Notes under the pieces: model-generated
Databases searched by the model: none
The model's input: only the letters and a program-made list of their open reading frames with translations
Told to the model about the DNA's origin: nothing
Shown here: piece by piece, positions 52,848 through 64,000 of the stretch
Numbering within the stretch: position 1 is the first letter of the stretch
How the letters are laid out: every line of letters begins with the position of its first letter
Source of the DNA: Monosiga brevicollis MX1
Taxonomy: Eukaryota > Opisthokonta > Choanoflagellata > Craspedida > Salpingoecidae
NCBI RefSeq assembly: GCF_000002865.3
Contig: NW_001865040.1
Location: 70,888 to 134,887 of the forward strand
Direction of reading: 5' to 3'
Length of the DNA stretch: 64,000 bases
Program-made: the position numbers and the translations under genes

Positions 52848-55800
52848 ATGGCTGCTCGCCCCATGTTCAAGACGCCAAAGGCCATGGGCGCCGCGCCAGT
52901 CCAGGCCGGCGCGGCTACGGAGGATTTGGCCGATGAGCTTGGTCTTGGTCAGTGCGCATCTTCTACCCTGCCGCTTGTTATGTTCCTGGTGGCGTGGTCT
53001 GGGTGCTATCAAAAAGCGTCGTGTCTCGATGGCACCAATACCAGGCTGGCCGATAGCGCTGGCAATGTCCTTCTTTGTTCTTTCCACTGACCCTCTTGGC
53101 GCACTCCTCCTATTGCCCTCTTGCCGCCACCCAAAAGATGACATGCCCTCGGACCTCGAGCTCGAGTCTGACTCTGATGACGACAACACTGGGACCAATG
53201 GCAATGGCGAATCACAGAGTGGTATGTGGCTATGTCGCGCGCATGGGCTTTGCCTCTATCGGGGCAGAGCATGGCCTCGTTTTGCACCGACGACTCTGCT
53301 TTCCTTTTCCCTTTTACACACAAGGCCTCCCTTCCCACCCCCCTTCTTTTCAAATTTTTTTTTGTTGTTTTTTTTTTTTTTTTTTACTGTTCCTTTTTCC
53401 CCTTTCCCTTTCTCCTTCGATTTTGTCGTGTCGGTGACGGAGCGTCACATCCCAGCAGGTGAAATAACAAAAACGCGCCTGCATGTGCATAGGGCCAAAT
53501 TTCATGGAGTTTTTGGGTATTCAACGCGCTCTTCGTACTGCCACAGAACAAAACCGCAAGGTATGTCTTCCCGCGCCCCTCTTTGCACGACCCGTGACCA
53601 GGCCAGTGTTTTTGATCCAAACACCGTGCAAAACAATTCCTTCTGACTCAATGATGCGGCCCATTCGCGCGCCCTCGTGCGCACCACAGCTTAAGCATGA
53701 CAAGGATGAAATTCAATCAGAGTTGCGCATGACCAAGCGCCAGCTCAATTCATCCAAGCAACAAGTCGCCTTGCAACGCAAAGCCCTCGAGGAAAACCAG
53801 ACGGACGAACTCAAGGAGACAAAAACTCTGCTGGACAACACCGTGATTAGCCTCGACGAGCTTAAAGCCGGTGGCTCAGAGCGCGATGGACTGATGCAGC
53901 TTGTCAACCAGCTCAATGAGATGACCGAGGCCAAGCGCAAGGCCTCGGACAAGGCCGACATCCTCGAGGTCGAGCTCGAAGGTCTCAAGGAAGATCACGC
54001 TGCCCTTGAACAGGAATTCAAAGACCGCGTGGAACAGCTTCAAAAGGAAATTGCCGACCTTAACCTGCGCATTGACCCCGTCAAGCTGGCTCAGGCCCAG
54101 GCTGCATCGGGCGCCACATCGGCGCTTGACAATGAGGAGATTGACAACTTGCGCCGTGAGGCAGCCGAACTGCGAGAACGTCTTCGTGACGCCCAAGATC
54201 AGAACAGGCAAGCCGCCAGCAGTAGCCAGGTCCCTGCTGCTGCCGCTGCCGCCTTTGAACGCAAGATCAAAGATCTGCAATCGAAAAATGAGGCTCTGGA
54301 GCAACAGCTGCGCACGGCGAAGGCTGAAGCGACTCGCCTAGCTGCCGCGTCCGCTGGTGGCGCAGAGCGCGATGCCGTGCAGGCCGAGCTCAACTCGGAG
54401 CTGCAGGCTCAGGTCACCGAGTGGCAGGGCAAGGCTCGCGAAGCTGAGACGGCCCGCGATGCCTTATCCACCAAGCTGGAGGAGACAGAGGCTCAGGGCA
54501 GCCGTCTGCAAAAGGAACTTTCCGCCCTCAAGCAGTCCATGGACGAGCAGTCGGCAGCCTTGGCTTCGGCCTCAGGCTCGGCTGATGATATCAAGACTCA
54601 GCTCTCGACGGCCCGTGCTGAGCTGGCCCAGACCAAGGCTAACCTCCAATCGGAGCAGGAGAGTCATGTGGGCGCAAAGAAAAACCTGCAGGAGGCCCGC
54701 GCAGAGATCGCCAGCTTGAAGGAGTCCGCCTCAAAGCAATCCGATGAGGCCACTTCTACGCTGCGGCAAGAGCGTGAAAAGCACGCTGCAACCGTTCAGG
54801 AACTGCAAGCCGCCAAGGCCGCTGCCGTCGCAGAAGCTGAATCCAAGGCCGAGGAACGCATGCAGGACATGACCTCGCGTCTCGGCAACATGACCAAACA
54901 GCTGGCCCCGATGAAGGAGGCCCTGACCATCGTGGCCGCCAAGTACAAAGAGCTGCGCAAGGATACGCTCAAGCTCCAGGGCGAGATTGAACCCAGTGTC
55001 AAGCAGTGCAAGCGTGATCTCCTGCGTACACTTGCCGACATTGACAAGCAGTACAAGGAGATGCTGCGCAAGTACCGCAAGGAGATGCAGTTGCGCAAGA
55101 AGCTTCACAACGAGCTCGTCGATCTCAAGGGCAACATTCGTGTCTTTGCCCGTATTCGCCCCATCATTGGTGAGGACGGAAAAGACAAGGCCAAAATCAA
55201 ACTCGTCACTCTCCCTAGCCCCGCTGATGACCAGATTGTGCAGTGCAATCGCAAGGGCAAGGCTGAGGACTATGAGATGGACCACGTCTTCAGCCCCACC
55301 TCAACGCAGGAGGAGGTCTTTGAGCGTGCTCGTGACGTGATTGTCTCGTGCATTGACGGTTACAACGTCTGTATCTTTGCCTACGGTCAGACCGGCTCCG
55401 GTAAGACCTTCACCATGGACGGTCCCGATGACAACCCCGGTCTCAACCGTCGTGCTTTGGCCCATCTCTTTGAGGTTAGTCCTGCTTGTTTCTGCTTGGC
55501 TCGGCTTGCTGTTTTTACCGTGCTGTACAGCAGAGAACTGTGACCGTCTTTTGATTTGGACACCACAGTGGCAGCCGCCTCATCCTGTGTCACGCGCCCG
55601 TGTAGGTTACGGCAGAGCGCAGTGCAGATTGGACGTACGAGATTGAGATTAGCGTCCTCGAGATCTACAACGAAACAATCAATGACCTGTTGGCCGACAA
55701 GCGACCCAAGGGCGGCCTTGCTATCCGCCACGGCAAAGACGGCCCGCAAGTGCCGGATCTTTCCCGTCACCCCGTGACTAGCGCGGAAGAAGTGCGCTCG

Positions 55801-56413
55801 TTCTTCATGTCTTCTCAGAAGAACCGCAAGACCTTTGCCACCGACATGAATGAACACTCGAGTCGCTCGCACGCCTTGTTGATCGTGTATGTCAACGGCA
55901 CTAACCTTTCCACGGGCGTCAGCACTCTGGGCAAACTGAACCTGATTGACTTGGCTGGCTCGGAACGTCCTGAAAAGTCTGGCGCCATCAACGACCCGGA
56001 GCGCCTCAAGGAGGCCACGAAGATCAACCAGTCCCTCTCGTGCCTGGGTGATGTCATCAACGCCCTCGGTACCAAGCAGAAACACGTGCCATACCGCAAC
56101 TCCAAGCTTACCCACTTGCTGCAGGACAGTCTGGGCGGCTCGGCCAAGACCGTCATGGTGGTTCAAATTTCCCCTGTCGAAAAGAACGTATGTTCCTCTT
56201 TCAATGACCTTGAAAGGTTGTCGTCTTGTCATCTTAATGGTTCTCACTTTCCTCGCGGATGCGCATTGTACGTTGTAGGTGGATGAGACCTCCAACTCTC
56301 TCAAGTTTGCTTCACGCGTCCGTGCTGTCGAGCTCGGCTCGGCCAAGAAGACCAAGGAGTCAGCCGAAATGGCGGCTCTCAAGAAGCGTATTCGCGAGCT
56401 CGAATCCTCGTAA
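52848..56413 (+). CDS. C-terminal-motor kinesin (kinesin-14 family)
   Basis: Six exons (52848-52947, 53138-53221, 53493-53560, 53690-55474, 55606-56187, 56279-56413) close to 917 residues. A short basic/acidic head (MAARPMFKTPKAMGAAPVQ, DLELESDSDDDNTG) is followed by some 500 residues of coiled coil (53690-55100), the kinesin-14 neck (LVDLKGNIRVFARIRP) and a C-terminal motor: P-loop GQTGSGKT (55385-55408), switch I SSRSH (near 55860), switch II DLAGSE (near 55950), and the alpha4-side KINQSLSCLGDVINAL and YRNSKLTHLLQDSLGG. The motor ends soon after NSLKFASRVRAVELG with a basic tail. C-terminal motors of this class (KIFC1/Ncd/Kar3-like) move to microtubule minus ends and focus spindle poles. 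Which subfamily it belongs to would need a tree. All catalytic motifs look intact. Confidence 0.96.
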
Positions 56414-57149
56414 TATATCAGTTGACACCCGTGCTCTCAAGCAATGGGCATTGGAAAAGCTCACCGACCTTGGCTTTCAAGCATGCCATACACGCTGTGT
56501 TCTTGCTCGGCCCTTTAGCAGCTTTCTTTGTTTTTGTTTTTCTGAACTCTTTGTTTGAAATGCGGTGCTCTGTGTGTACGAGCCATTGCCTCTCTCTGAA
56601 CAATTCAATTGAAAAGATAACCCAGCCCAAAAAAAAAAGCCAGATCTGATATATTATCGCTCTTGCTGCGCATCCTTTTCCCTGGCGCTGGCGTCGCTAC
56701 CTCCCACGTTGCCCCCGCCCCCACTGCCTACGGTCTTTCTTCTTGCGATCCCTGACCCCTCGATGCACCTATTCCATCACGAAACCAAAATTGTCGAGTT
56801 CACGACCATTCATGTGAGAGAGTTTTTTTATGTGTGCTTCCTCTCTCTTCTCTCTCTCTCTCTCTATTTTTTTTTTTCCTTTTTTTTTTTTTTTTTTGGA
56901 GAAGAAGCAGGAATCATTAGACGATCCGACCAGTTCAAGAGCGTGCCGACGAACAGCGGCGTGGCCTTTTGAAGGTTCAACGCCACTGAAGGGATCTGCA
57001 CTTTGGGGATAACTTTGCTGAGCGGGTGTTGCTGGTGGCACGGCCCTCACGGTTTGAACACGAAGGGCGGGGATCCCCATCCCATCCGCTTCTCATAGGG
57101 CAATAATAGCAGGAGGGACGGCGGCGTGCCTCTTCATCGCACCTCCGCC
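56414..57149. other. Kinesin-antiporter intergenic region
   Basis: 736 bases. An A run follows the kinesin 3'UTR (56630-56638), then CT repeats (56839-56866) and T runs (56867-56898) appear about 250 bases before the antiporter ATG on its sense strand. No gene is seen. Confidence 0.75.
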
Positions 57150-59724
57150 ATGATCCCTATCCGGCGCTCGGGCCCGTGGTACATGGGTACATGGCTTCCC
57201 CTGCTGGCCTTGCTTCTGACCCTTGGGGATCGAGCCCCCTGCGCTGCTCAGCTGCAATTGGAAGAGATCAATTCGGCTCCCCTGGTCGCGCTGCGGGGCA
57301 AGCCCTGGAGCTTCCAGGCCGATTTCTCCTGGGAGCCTAATCGCGCCTATGCAAACGACACGCAGATTTACTGGCGGCTTTATCGCAACGGCCATGTTGT
57401 GGATAATGCCACTCTTGAGGCTTTGGACCAGTTTGGCGCGCTGATCACAACGCAGTACTTCAACGTCAGCGATCGACGCCTCGGCAACCACCAGTACGAA
57501 CTCGAACTCAGCCTCCGAGAGGATTTCTTGGCGGCTACAAAGCAGGGCTTCCATACACACGTGATTCCGGGAGGATTGACCTTGCTACCCCCTCTCATTA
57601 CGGTGATCATGGTTCTTCTCACGCGCAACGTTCTTTTGAGCCTGTACGTGGGCGTGTTCAGCGCCTGCTTTATCATCTATCGCTTCAATCCGCTGCGTGC
57701 TTTTGCCCGAAGCTTTGACACCTTGATTGTGGGCGCTTTTGCGGACGAGGGACACGTGCAAGTCATTCTTTTTACCTGGTTCCTCTCCGGCATGATTGCC
57801 TGCGTTCTCAAATCGGGCGGCGGGGAGGGTCTCGTCGCTGCCCTCTCCAAGTACGCCACAACCGCTAGAGCAGGCGCTCTGGTGACGATCGGTCTCGGTC
57901 TCTGTATCTTCTTTGATGGCATTGCCAACACGCTCATCGTGGGCCAGACGGTGCGGCCGATCACGGATGCCCTCAGCCTTTCCCGTGAGAAGCTCGCGTT
58001 TCTCGTGGATGGTACCTCGGCCCCCGTCACCTCCCTGTCGCCCATCTCAACCTGGGTGGGCTTTGAGCTCTCCTTGATCGAGACAACTTTGCAAAGCCTA
58101 GCAGAAAAGGGCCAGGACGTGACCTGCTACGACGACTCGGCCTTTATCATCTTTGTCAACACTATTCCTGGTCGTTTTTACCCATTTTTGATGATCTGTC
58201 TCCAGCTCTTCCTCGTCATCACCGATCGCGAGTTTGGCCCCATGCTCACGGCCGAACGACGTGCACGGACCGAAGGCGCCGACCACGCGGAGCACGAAGG
58301 CGACAGCGATGCACTGGAAGACTATGCCCGCATGGATCCTGACCCCCGTCTCCCGAAGCGCTGGTGGAACGCTGCCATACCAGTCGGCCTCACAACATTG
58401 ATCACCCTGATTGGGCTGCTGGTCACTGGCGTTGAGAATGCCCGGAAACTCGATATGCCCCTGACGGGCGCCAACATCTTCGGACAGTCAGAGTCATACC
58501 GCGCTCTACTGTATGGAAGCTTTCTTGGTAGCGTCGCCATCTGGTTTCTCGCCTGGGCTCAGCGTGTGCGTCCGCTGGACGAGAGTGAACCCCTCAAGCG
58601 AACCCCTGGTGAGAGTCTGGCGTCCAGCCATGGTGGCACTCCTCACGAGGACATGGCTCTACGTGAAGGAGCCGACACCCTGAGTCCTGCTTCCCGGGGC
58701 GCGGATGGACCAGCATCCCCACGGGCGTGGCAAGCGGGCGAAGCACCGGCCGAAGTGGTGTCGGCAGAGGCCGACATTGCCCGCGCGATAGCACGGCCTG
58801 TCTTGTGGTTTGCCAAAGCGCCGGCCAAGCCCTTCCTAACCTGGACCGAGTCCCTGAATGTCTGGGTCTTTGGTATTCAAAACCTGACCTTTGCCATCTT
58901 AATTTTGCTGCTGGCGTGGGGCGTGGGTACTGCGTTTACGCTCTGTGGTACGGGCGAATTCATTAGCACGAGTCTCGTGGGCAACGTCGACGCAGGCTCG
59001 TACCCTGCTCTGACCTTTATCGTAGCTTCTATTCTGGCTTTGGTCACGGGTAGTAGCTGGGGCGCCATGGCCATCCTCTTTCCTCTCATTCTGCCAGCTG
59101 CGCACCAAGCCGCGCCTTGCAACAAGACCGTGTTCTACGGAACCATTTCTTCGATTCTCAGCGGCGCCGTCTTTGGTGACCATTGTTCTCCCATCTCTGA
59201 CACGAGCATTCTGAGCGCCATTGCTTGTCGATGCAATCTAGGGGCACACATCAAAACCCAGGCGCCCTATGCTCTGCTTTGTGGCCTTGTGGGCATTCTC
59301 TTTGGCGAACTGCCAACGGGTTACGGTGCCTACCCCGCGGCCGTGGGTCTCGTACTCTGTATCGCCATCACGCTACTCGCCACCTACTTTCTTTCCGTCC
59401 CCACGTCAAGCCAACGCATCGACTGGGTGACACGCAGTTATCGTTATGTAGTGGCACATCTCTTACCAGCGTAAGTGTTCTTCCTGTGCCCATGAACCCT
59501 TTCCTCAAACCCTCCTTTTAATGCGTGCCGGGTGCTGTATCTGATTTGTCGATACCACACACAATGACAGGCGGTGTCTGTCACCTGATGCACGCAGGCG
59601 TAAGCGTCCATACGTGATCGACGCAGAAAGCAATGGTGACTCGTCGACGTTGGCCCTGACCCGCCGCCGACCTGCAGACTTGGAACATGCTCCGCTCGTG
59701 GTCTCCGAAGATTCAGCTGTCTAG
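57150..59724 (+). CDS. NhaC-type Na+/H+ antiporter with signal peptide and N-terminal ectodomain
   Basis: Two exons (57150-59470 and 59598-59724; one intron near the C-terminus) give 815 residues. The N-terminus MIPIRRSGPWYMGTWLPLLA...CAAQ is a signal peptide, followed by about 120 residues of likely ectodomain with NxS/T sites (NDTQ, NATL, NVSD). From residue about 155 there are a dozen or more hydrophobic helices. Motifs of the NhaC family are present: ACVLKSGGGEGL, CIFFDGIANTLIVGQTVRPI, SAPVTSLSPISTWVGFEL, VTGSSWGAMAILFPL and FGDHCSPISDTSILSA. The prokaryotic NhaC family exchanges Na+ for H+. A long loop (about residues 360-400 and 475-560) is hydrophilic and cytosolic. The nearly intronless body among intron-rich neighbours fits a later acquisition (inference). 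It could use another substrate, since related families transport dicarboxylates or amino acids. Confidence 0.9.
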
Positions 59725-60389
59725 GCCAGCATGATTGCTTGCAAGGGTGTTACCGACAAGATGAGACTATCGATAGATTTTTTTAGGATACCTTTCTGTT
59801 ATTAACCTTGTTTGCTGACCGATCTGATTCGGACCCGGGGCGTCTATGGGCCTTCTCGTATGATGGCCGCTTGAGTTGCAGAGTTGATGCACCATATCTA
59901 ATCATAGCTCTTGAATTTCTTCTTGATCACTTGATCGGTTTTTTTTTTTTTCGATCCGCTGCAAACCTGTCTGTGGACTGCATCTCTGGTTCCTTGATAT
60001 GCGGCTGCTATAGGGCGCACTATCCGACCCAGGGAGAAGGCCATGCCATGCCGTGTCACATACGCACACACTCACTCGACATCTTGGGGAAAAAATTGCT
60101 TTCCCTTTTTCTCTCTCTTCTCTCTCTTCTCTCTCTTCTCTCTCTTCTCTCTCTTCTCTTCTCTCTCTTCTCTCTCTCTTCTCTCTCTACTCTCTCTCCT
60201 CTCTCTTCTCTCTCCTCTCTCTTCTCTTTCAAGAAAAAAAAAATTTTTTTTCTGATTTTTCATCAAGCCGCTGTTTTGGGCAGCGAGGTGCTCGGCCCGG
60301 GGCTTGGGGGTAGATTGAGTATCTGGTTTTGACACGCGTGTTTGCGTACGTTTCCGCTGCTGGCCGCTCCGACAGCTTGAGCCGCCGAT
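59725..60389. other. Intergenic region with CT-rich tandem array
   Basis: 665 bases between tandem genes. A T run at 59939-59951 and an interrupted CTCTCTTCTCT-type array at 60110-60232 (unit about 11 bases), then A and T runs at 60234-60251. The array ends about 155 bases before the next ATG, sense-oriented. No gene is seen. Confidence 0.8.
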
Positions 60390-63300
60390 ATGGCGGCAAC
60401 GCGGCAGCAGCCCACGACCATGGTCGATCAGGCCAAACTTCTGCAGGTGGGTAGCCGTTTGCTCAGCAGATCCCCGCTGTCAAGTGAAACTGCACGAGTT
60501 TCAACGCGATCCAGACGAAGCGACACTGTTGAACCCCCTTTGGCTGCCACCTCATTCACATGTTACGGTTGCCCGACACCCCCTCCCCCACCATCCTTGG
60601 GCCCCTATGACTCCCTCATCCGACAGCAACTGCAACAAATCAAGGTTTGAACCCGATGCGAGCGCATGGAAATCTGGTACCGCTGACCCTGTTCTCACGA
60701 CAGTATTTCAACCCGGGGTAGTTGTCGCTGGCCAAGTATGCGCAACAGCGCTCAGAACTGTTGAAGCACCTCAATGCCCTAAAGGCCGTTCCCGACCACC
60801 AGCTTACAGAGCGCGTAGGTCGCTGGGCACCAGTATCAATGTCGGTCACAAATCACGTAGACTCATGCGTTTGGGACCCGCACGCTTCTTGCAGCACAAT
60901 CAACAGTATGCCGCCACTCAAAAGCAATTTACGGTACACATGAATGACGCGCCTGCTCTGCTGCGCATCAGCACGACAGCTCACGCACCGGCTCCTTGGC
61001 GCCCCGTTATTCTGCCCACCAGGCGTGCAATGCCACCATGCAACGACAAGCGCAACAGCATCAGTCCATTTTAAAGGCGCTCGAGGACTCGCTGCAATAT
61101 GTGCAGCGAAACATCCAAAGTCAGCACCTCAACGTGTCATTACCATCATCGCGTCAACTTGCGTCGCCTCCCTGAAATCTCACCATCGTGGCACGTTTGC
61201 CTTCGCTATGCTCGTCTGAATCACCATGGTGCCTCGGACATGATATGACAAATTACACAGTCTCTCCAGTCATGAAAATGGACGAGCGCGACCTGCGCTA
61301 CTTCGTAGCTCGCACAGCACCCTGTCGCACCAAGGTCTGTTCAAGAACCATTTGAGTTTGAGTCTTCTACTGCGCCAAGACGGGTCTGTTTGCATGCGTC
61401 GTCTACAGCCCTCACAGTGTCCTACTGCCCCTCTTCCCTCTGCCTCGACATGCTATCCAGGGTTGCCAATGCCGGGGCTTTACCTTTCGTCGGACGGCCG
61501 AGTCCAAGGAGGGCAACTGTGATGGCTGCCATCACACGGTATCCTTTCCAACCCAAGCCTGTTGCAGCCTTCCAGTGCCTTAACCGCCTCGATCTCACGA
61601 TGTTGCTCAACCCTGCTTGCATTCGACACGCATGCACGCCATCGCCACTAAAGCTGAAAGACCATGGCAATGTCACCACTCTGGGGCCCTTGATGTTGCT
61701 GCACCGTGCCTACCTGTGCGAACGGTACGCTAGAGTTTGGACTTGATAGGCCCCCGACGCCAACTCGACACTCACTGGGACCCAACGTCGCACTTGCAGC
61801 CTGGATCAAAGCTACCGAATCTATCGCATACTACATCAAGCAAAATCCACTAACCTGCCAGTTGCATTGGAGCAACTGCAACGAGTGCAGGCTCAAGTCG
61901 CCACTGCCGTCAGCAAGAGCCCCATTAGCTGCCCGCCCAATGATCTGCAGCAGCTCATCGCCCGTTTCAAGGAAAAGAATCTGCCCTATGAGCAACCCAC
62001 CATCCGCGACGCCCTCCAGGTCATCATGCGCCCTTCAACAGGTGCTTCGCCCAATAAGCGACTTCAAAAGACGGCCATCGACTATTTTTGTAAATACTTG
62101 GATGATTTCACGGTGGGTCCCGTGCACTCCACTGTGCATTCGTGCTTTGCAATTGGCCCTTGATTGTCCATCGGCCCGCGCGCACCAGCCTGGAGCTGCA
62201 CCCCACGCTGCCTTTGCCAGTGTCTCATGAACATTGTCATTGAGGATAGATTCCATCCACGGAGCGCTTTGGCGAGCAGTACGTTCAAGCCATTGACATC
62301 GATCAGTTTGATGCTGTGCGTCAACTCGTCCTGGCAGAAAAGGCCAAATCCCAAAGTCCAGGCCTAGCAGCGTACGTTACATACACGCCCTGGCCATGAG
62401 CAAACGTTTTGGGGTCGTCAATGGATACGTAAAACACCCTTCGCCATTATCCTCTCACGCACCCCTTTGGCCCTTGGTGTTTGCGCCGCTTGACACAGGA
62501 AATTTGGCTTCATCTTCATGCTGTTTATGTTTGAGAGTTTCAGCATGTGGCTCACTCGCTTCATTCAAGGTCCGCTTTGGCTCAGTCCCCGCCTGCCCAC
62601 TTCTCTCTTGTGACCTCTTTAGCAAGCTTCGTGGTCAAGTCACTCCATTTGTAAATCGGCACTCACTCTGATAATTCTCGAATTAGATCCCGCAATCAGC
62701 AAGCTGAGCGAGGCACAAAAGGCTGCTTTCCAGGAGCTGCCCAAGATTTTGGAGAAAGTACAACAAACTTTGCAAAGCAACTCGCAGGTGAGCCATACCT
62801 GCAAGCGACCGGCTGTACCCCAGTCGGATTTGGTGCTACGAATGTGGGGCAGGCAATCTCATCTTTGCGGATTAGATTTGGAAACGACGAGCTTCCCAAA
62901 CTGCCAAGCGAGCCTCCTCGGCTACAGCCACGCCGAGCTCAAAGCGCACTTCCCACAATGCTGCCTCACCGGCTGTGCAGACCCCCGGCCCTGGTCAGTG
63001 AACTGCTTGCATAGCTTTTTTTTTTTTCATCTGGTTTTGAACCCACCGCCCCCTTTTTTTTATTTCACTCATGGTCAGCTTTTTCGGTGGCTCTCGCTTT
63101 GCTCACCTGTCATCACACTCCTCGGGAACGCCTTCATCATGTTGTCCAGGTGAAGATACACCAACACCATCCGTCAAGAGCAACGCATTACCGACACTCC
63201 CCCGTGTGGGTGATGGTGCCTTGGGTATCACCGACGGGTCCTACCTGTACCCGTCTCCTGCTGCGGCCGTATCCCCTGCAACGGCAACCACGGCATCAAC

Positions 63301-64000
63301 TTCGATCAATCAGGTTGTGTCACAAACAATTCAAGGACCACCAGGCACTGCAACTGCTGGCCCTGTCGGAGGAGCTGATGATCCCGTGATCTTGCCCAAG
63401 CCTGCGCAATTACGTGAGCTGGTCAAGGAACAAGGCATCCCCCGACATTGGCCCCACAATCTCAAGGAACTTGCTCTCAACCTCAGCCATGAAAGCATGT
63501 TTGAACCCTTTTCAAAGAGATACCACCGAGTGACGGCCATGATAGAGGCCGCCAATCCCCAACATGCGAGCGTTCTAGCGCGTGAAGAGGTGACGCAATG
63601 CGGTCGCGACGCTTTTCGGGCCCTGCCACTTGAGGAGCACTCCTTTGAGATGAATGAGAAGGGCCGCGATGCGCAAGCGCGCCTCGAACTGCACTCTGGC
63701 AATTTGCAGGCACGTAGTGTTCCTGCACGATCGATCCGATGACACCACAGTTTGGCCGTCTGATACACTCGAATTGGCACGAACCAACCTCAGGTGTCTG
63801 TGGCAAGCTCTGCCATGTATTTGGCCGGCGTCCTGGATGCCAATTCTGGACAGACCACGCTGCGCCACCTCCTTGGGTCTGTAGTAATCATTGCCTGCAA
63901 TTTGCTCTGATCAACATACAAATAGGATGCTAACCTGGCAATTGTGGCATGGATGCGGCCACCTTGTAGGGCTCGCAACCTCTTCTCCCGTTCGTTGCGC
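60390..64000 (+). CDS. Unrecognised multi-exon gene running off the right edge (partial)
   Basis: ATG 60390 (MAATRQQPTTMVDQAKLLQ|GTGGGT) opens a chain of short exons. Pieces that look coding are VKLHEFQRDPDEATLLNPL (about 60482-60540), LSLAKYAQQRSELLKHLNAL (from an acceptor near 60720), LQRVQAQVATAVSKSPISC and PYEQPTIRDALQVIMRP (61860-62115), IDIDQFDAVRQLVLAEKAK (62290-62365), LSEAQKAAFQELPKILEK (62690-62790), a Thr/Ala/Pro-rich segment, ELVKEQGIPRHWPHNLKELA to EMNEKGRDAQARLEL (63150-63710), VSVASSAMYLAGVLDANSGQ (from 63795) and DANLAIVAWMRPP (from about 63927) still open at 64000. The style is helical and soluble; no family is recognised. Between 63710 and 63795 the only phase-consistent junction I found uses CAG|GCACGT, that is, a GC-AG intron. 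The exon chain between 60540 and 62700 is uncertain. Confidence 0.55.

Noticed and set aside
55387-56382. 331-codon minus-strand frame antisense to the kinesin motor
   Set aside because: It is the shadow of a highly conserved plus-strand kinesin motor with intact catalytic motifs; the antisense protein resembles nothing.
1-64000. Viral, LTR-element or Polinton fossils and DNA transposons
   Set aside because: No integrase, reverse transcriptase, capsid or transposase motif and no long terminal repeats were recognised in any frame.

Overview
This window is nuclear DNA from a unicellular, flagellated opisthokont, most likely a choanoflagellate (inference). The evidence is intron-rich genes with mostly short GT-AG introns (about 50-300 bases), GC-rich coding sequence, and flagellar/ciliary genes (ARMC2, CFAP251, an inversin-like protein) beside ordinary eukaryotic housekeeping genes (a SAC3/GANP mRNA-export scaffold, a kinesin-14, an NSF-type AAA ATPase). 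Microsatellites are abundant. I saw no rRNA or tRNA gene, no CRISPR array, and no transposon or viral fossil that I could support.

Layout, left to right: first exon of a minus-strand gene leaving the left edge (277-337); secreted metzincin protease (757-3068, minus); membrane-anchored DUF1214 protein (4326-6841, plus), convergent with a bestrophin-like membrane protein with a long disordered tail (7235-12156, minus); ARMC2 (13968-18579, minus); single-exon orphan (19230-19985, plus), convergent with an NSF-like ATPase without an N domain (20277-23721, minus); directly upstream of it on the same strand a secreted protein with an MRH-like and an IPT/TIG domain (23764-25262, minus); a divergent inversin-like ankyrin/IQ protein (26557-30257, plus); GANP-type SAC3 protein (30776-37186, minus); a doubtful small gene (37663-38011, minus); a large ankyrin protein with an unassigned N-terminal domain (39149-44197, plus); a Cys-rich orphan (44781-45497, minus); CFAP251/WDR66 (46457-52012, plus); kinesin-14 (52848-56413, plus); NhaC-type antiporter with an ectodomain (57150-59724, plus); and an unrecognised gene leaving the right edge (60390-64000, plus).

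Seven gene models (protease, DUF1214, bestrophin-like, large ankyrin protein, kinesin, antiporter, single-exon orphan) were built by hand and close with a length divisible by three at every step, which is strong internal support. The N-terminus of the inversin-like gene, parts of the MRH/IPT, NSF-like, GANP and CFAP251 genes, and the last gene are only partly resolved.

No operon-like logic links the genes, but there is a flagellum theme: ARMC2 and CFAP251 belong to the radial-spoke/axoneme system and inversin-type proteins mark a ciliary zone. CT-rich microsatellites repeatedly lie a few hundred bases upstream of start codons with C and T on the sense strand, which may be a promoter or 5'UTR feature.
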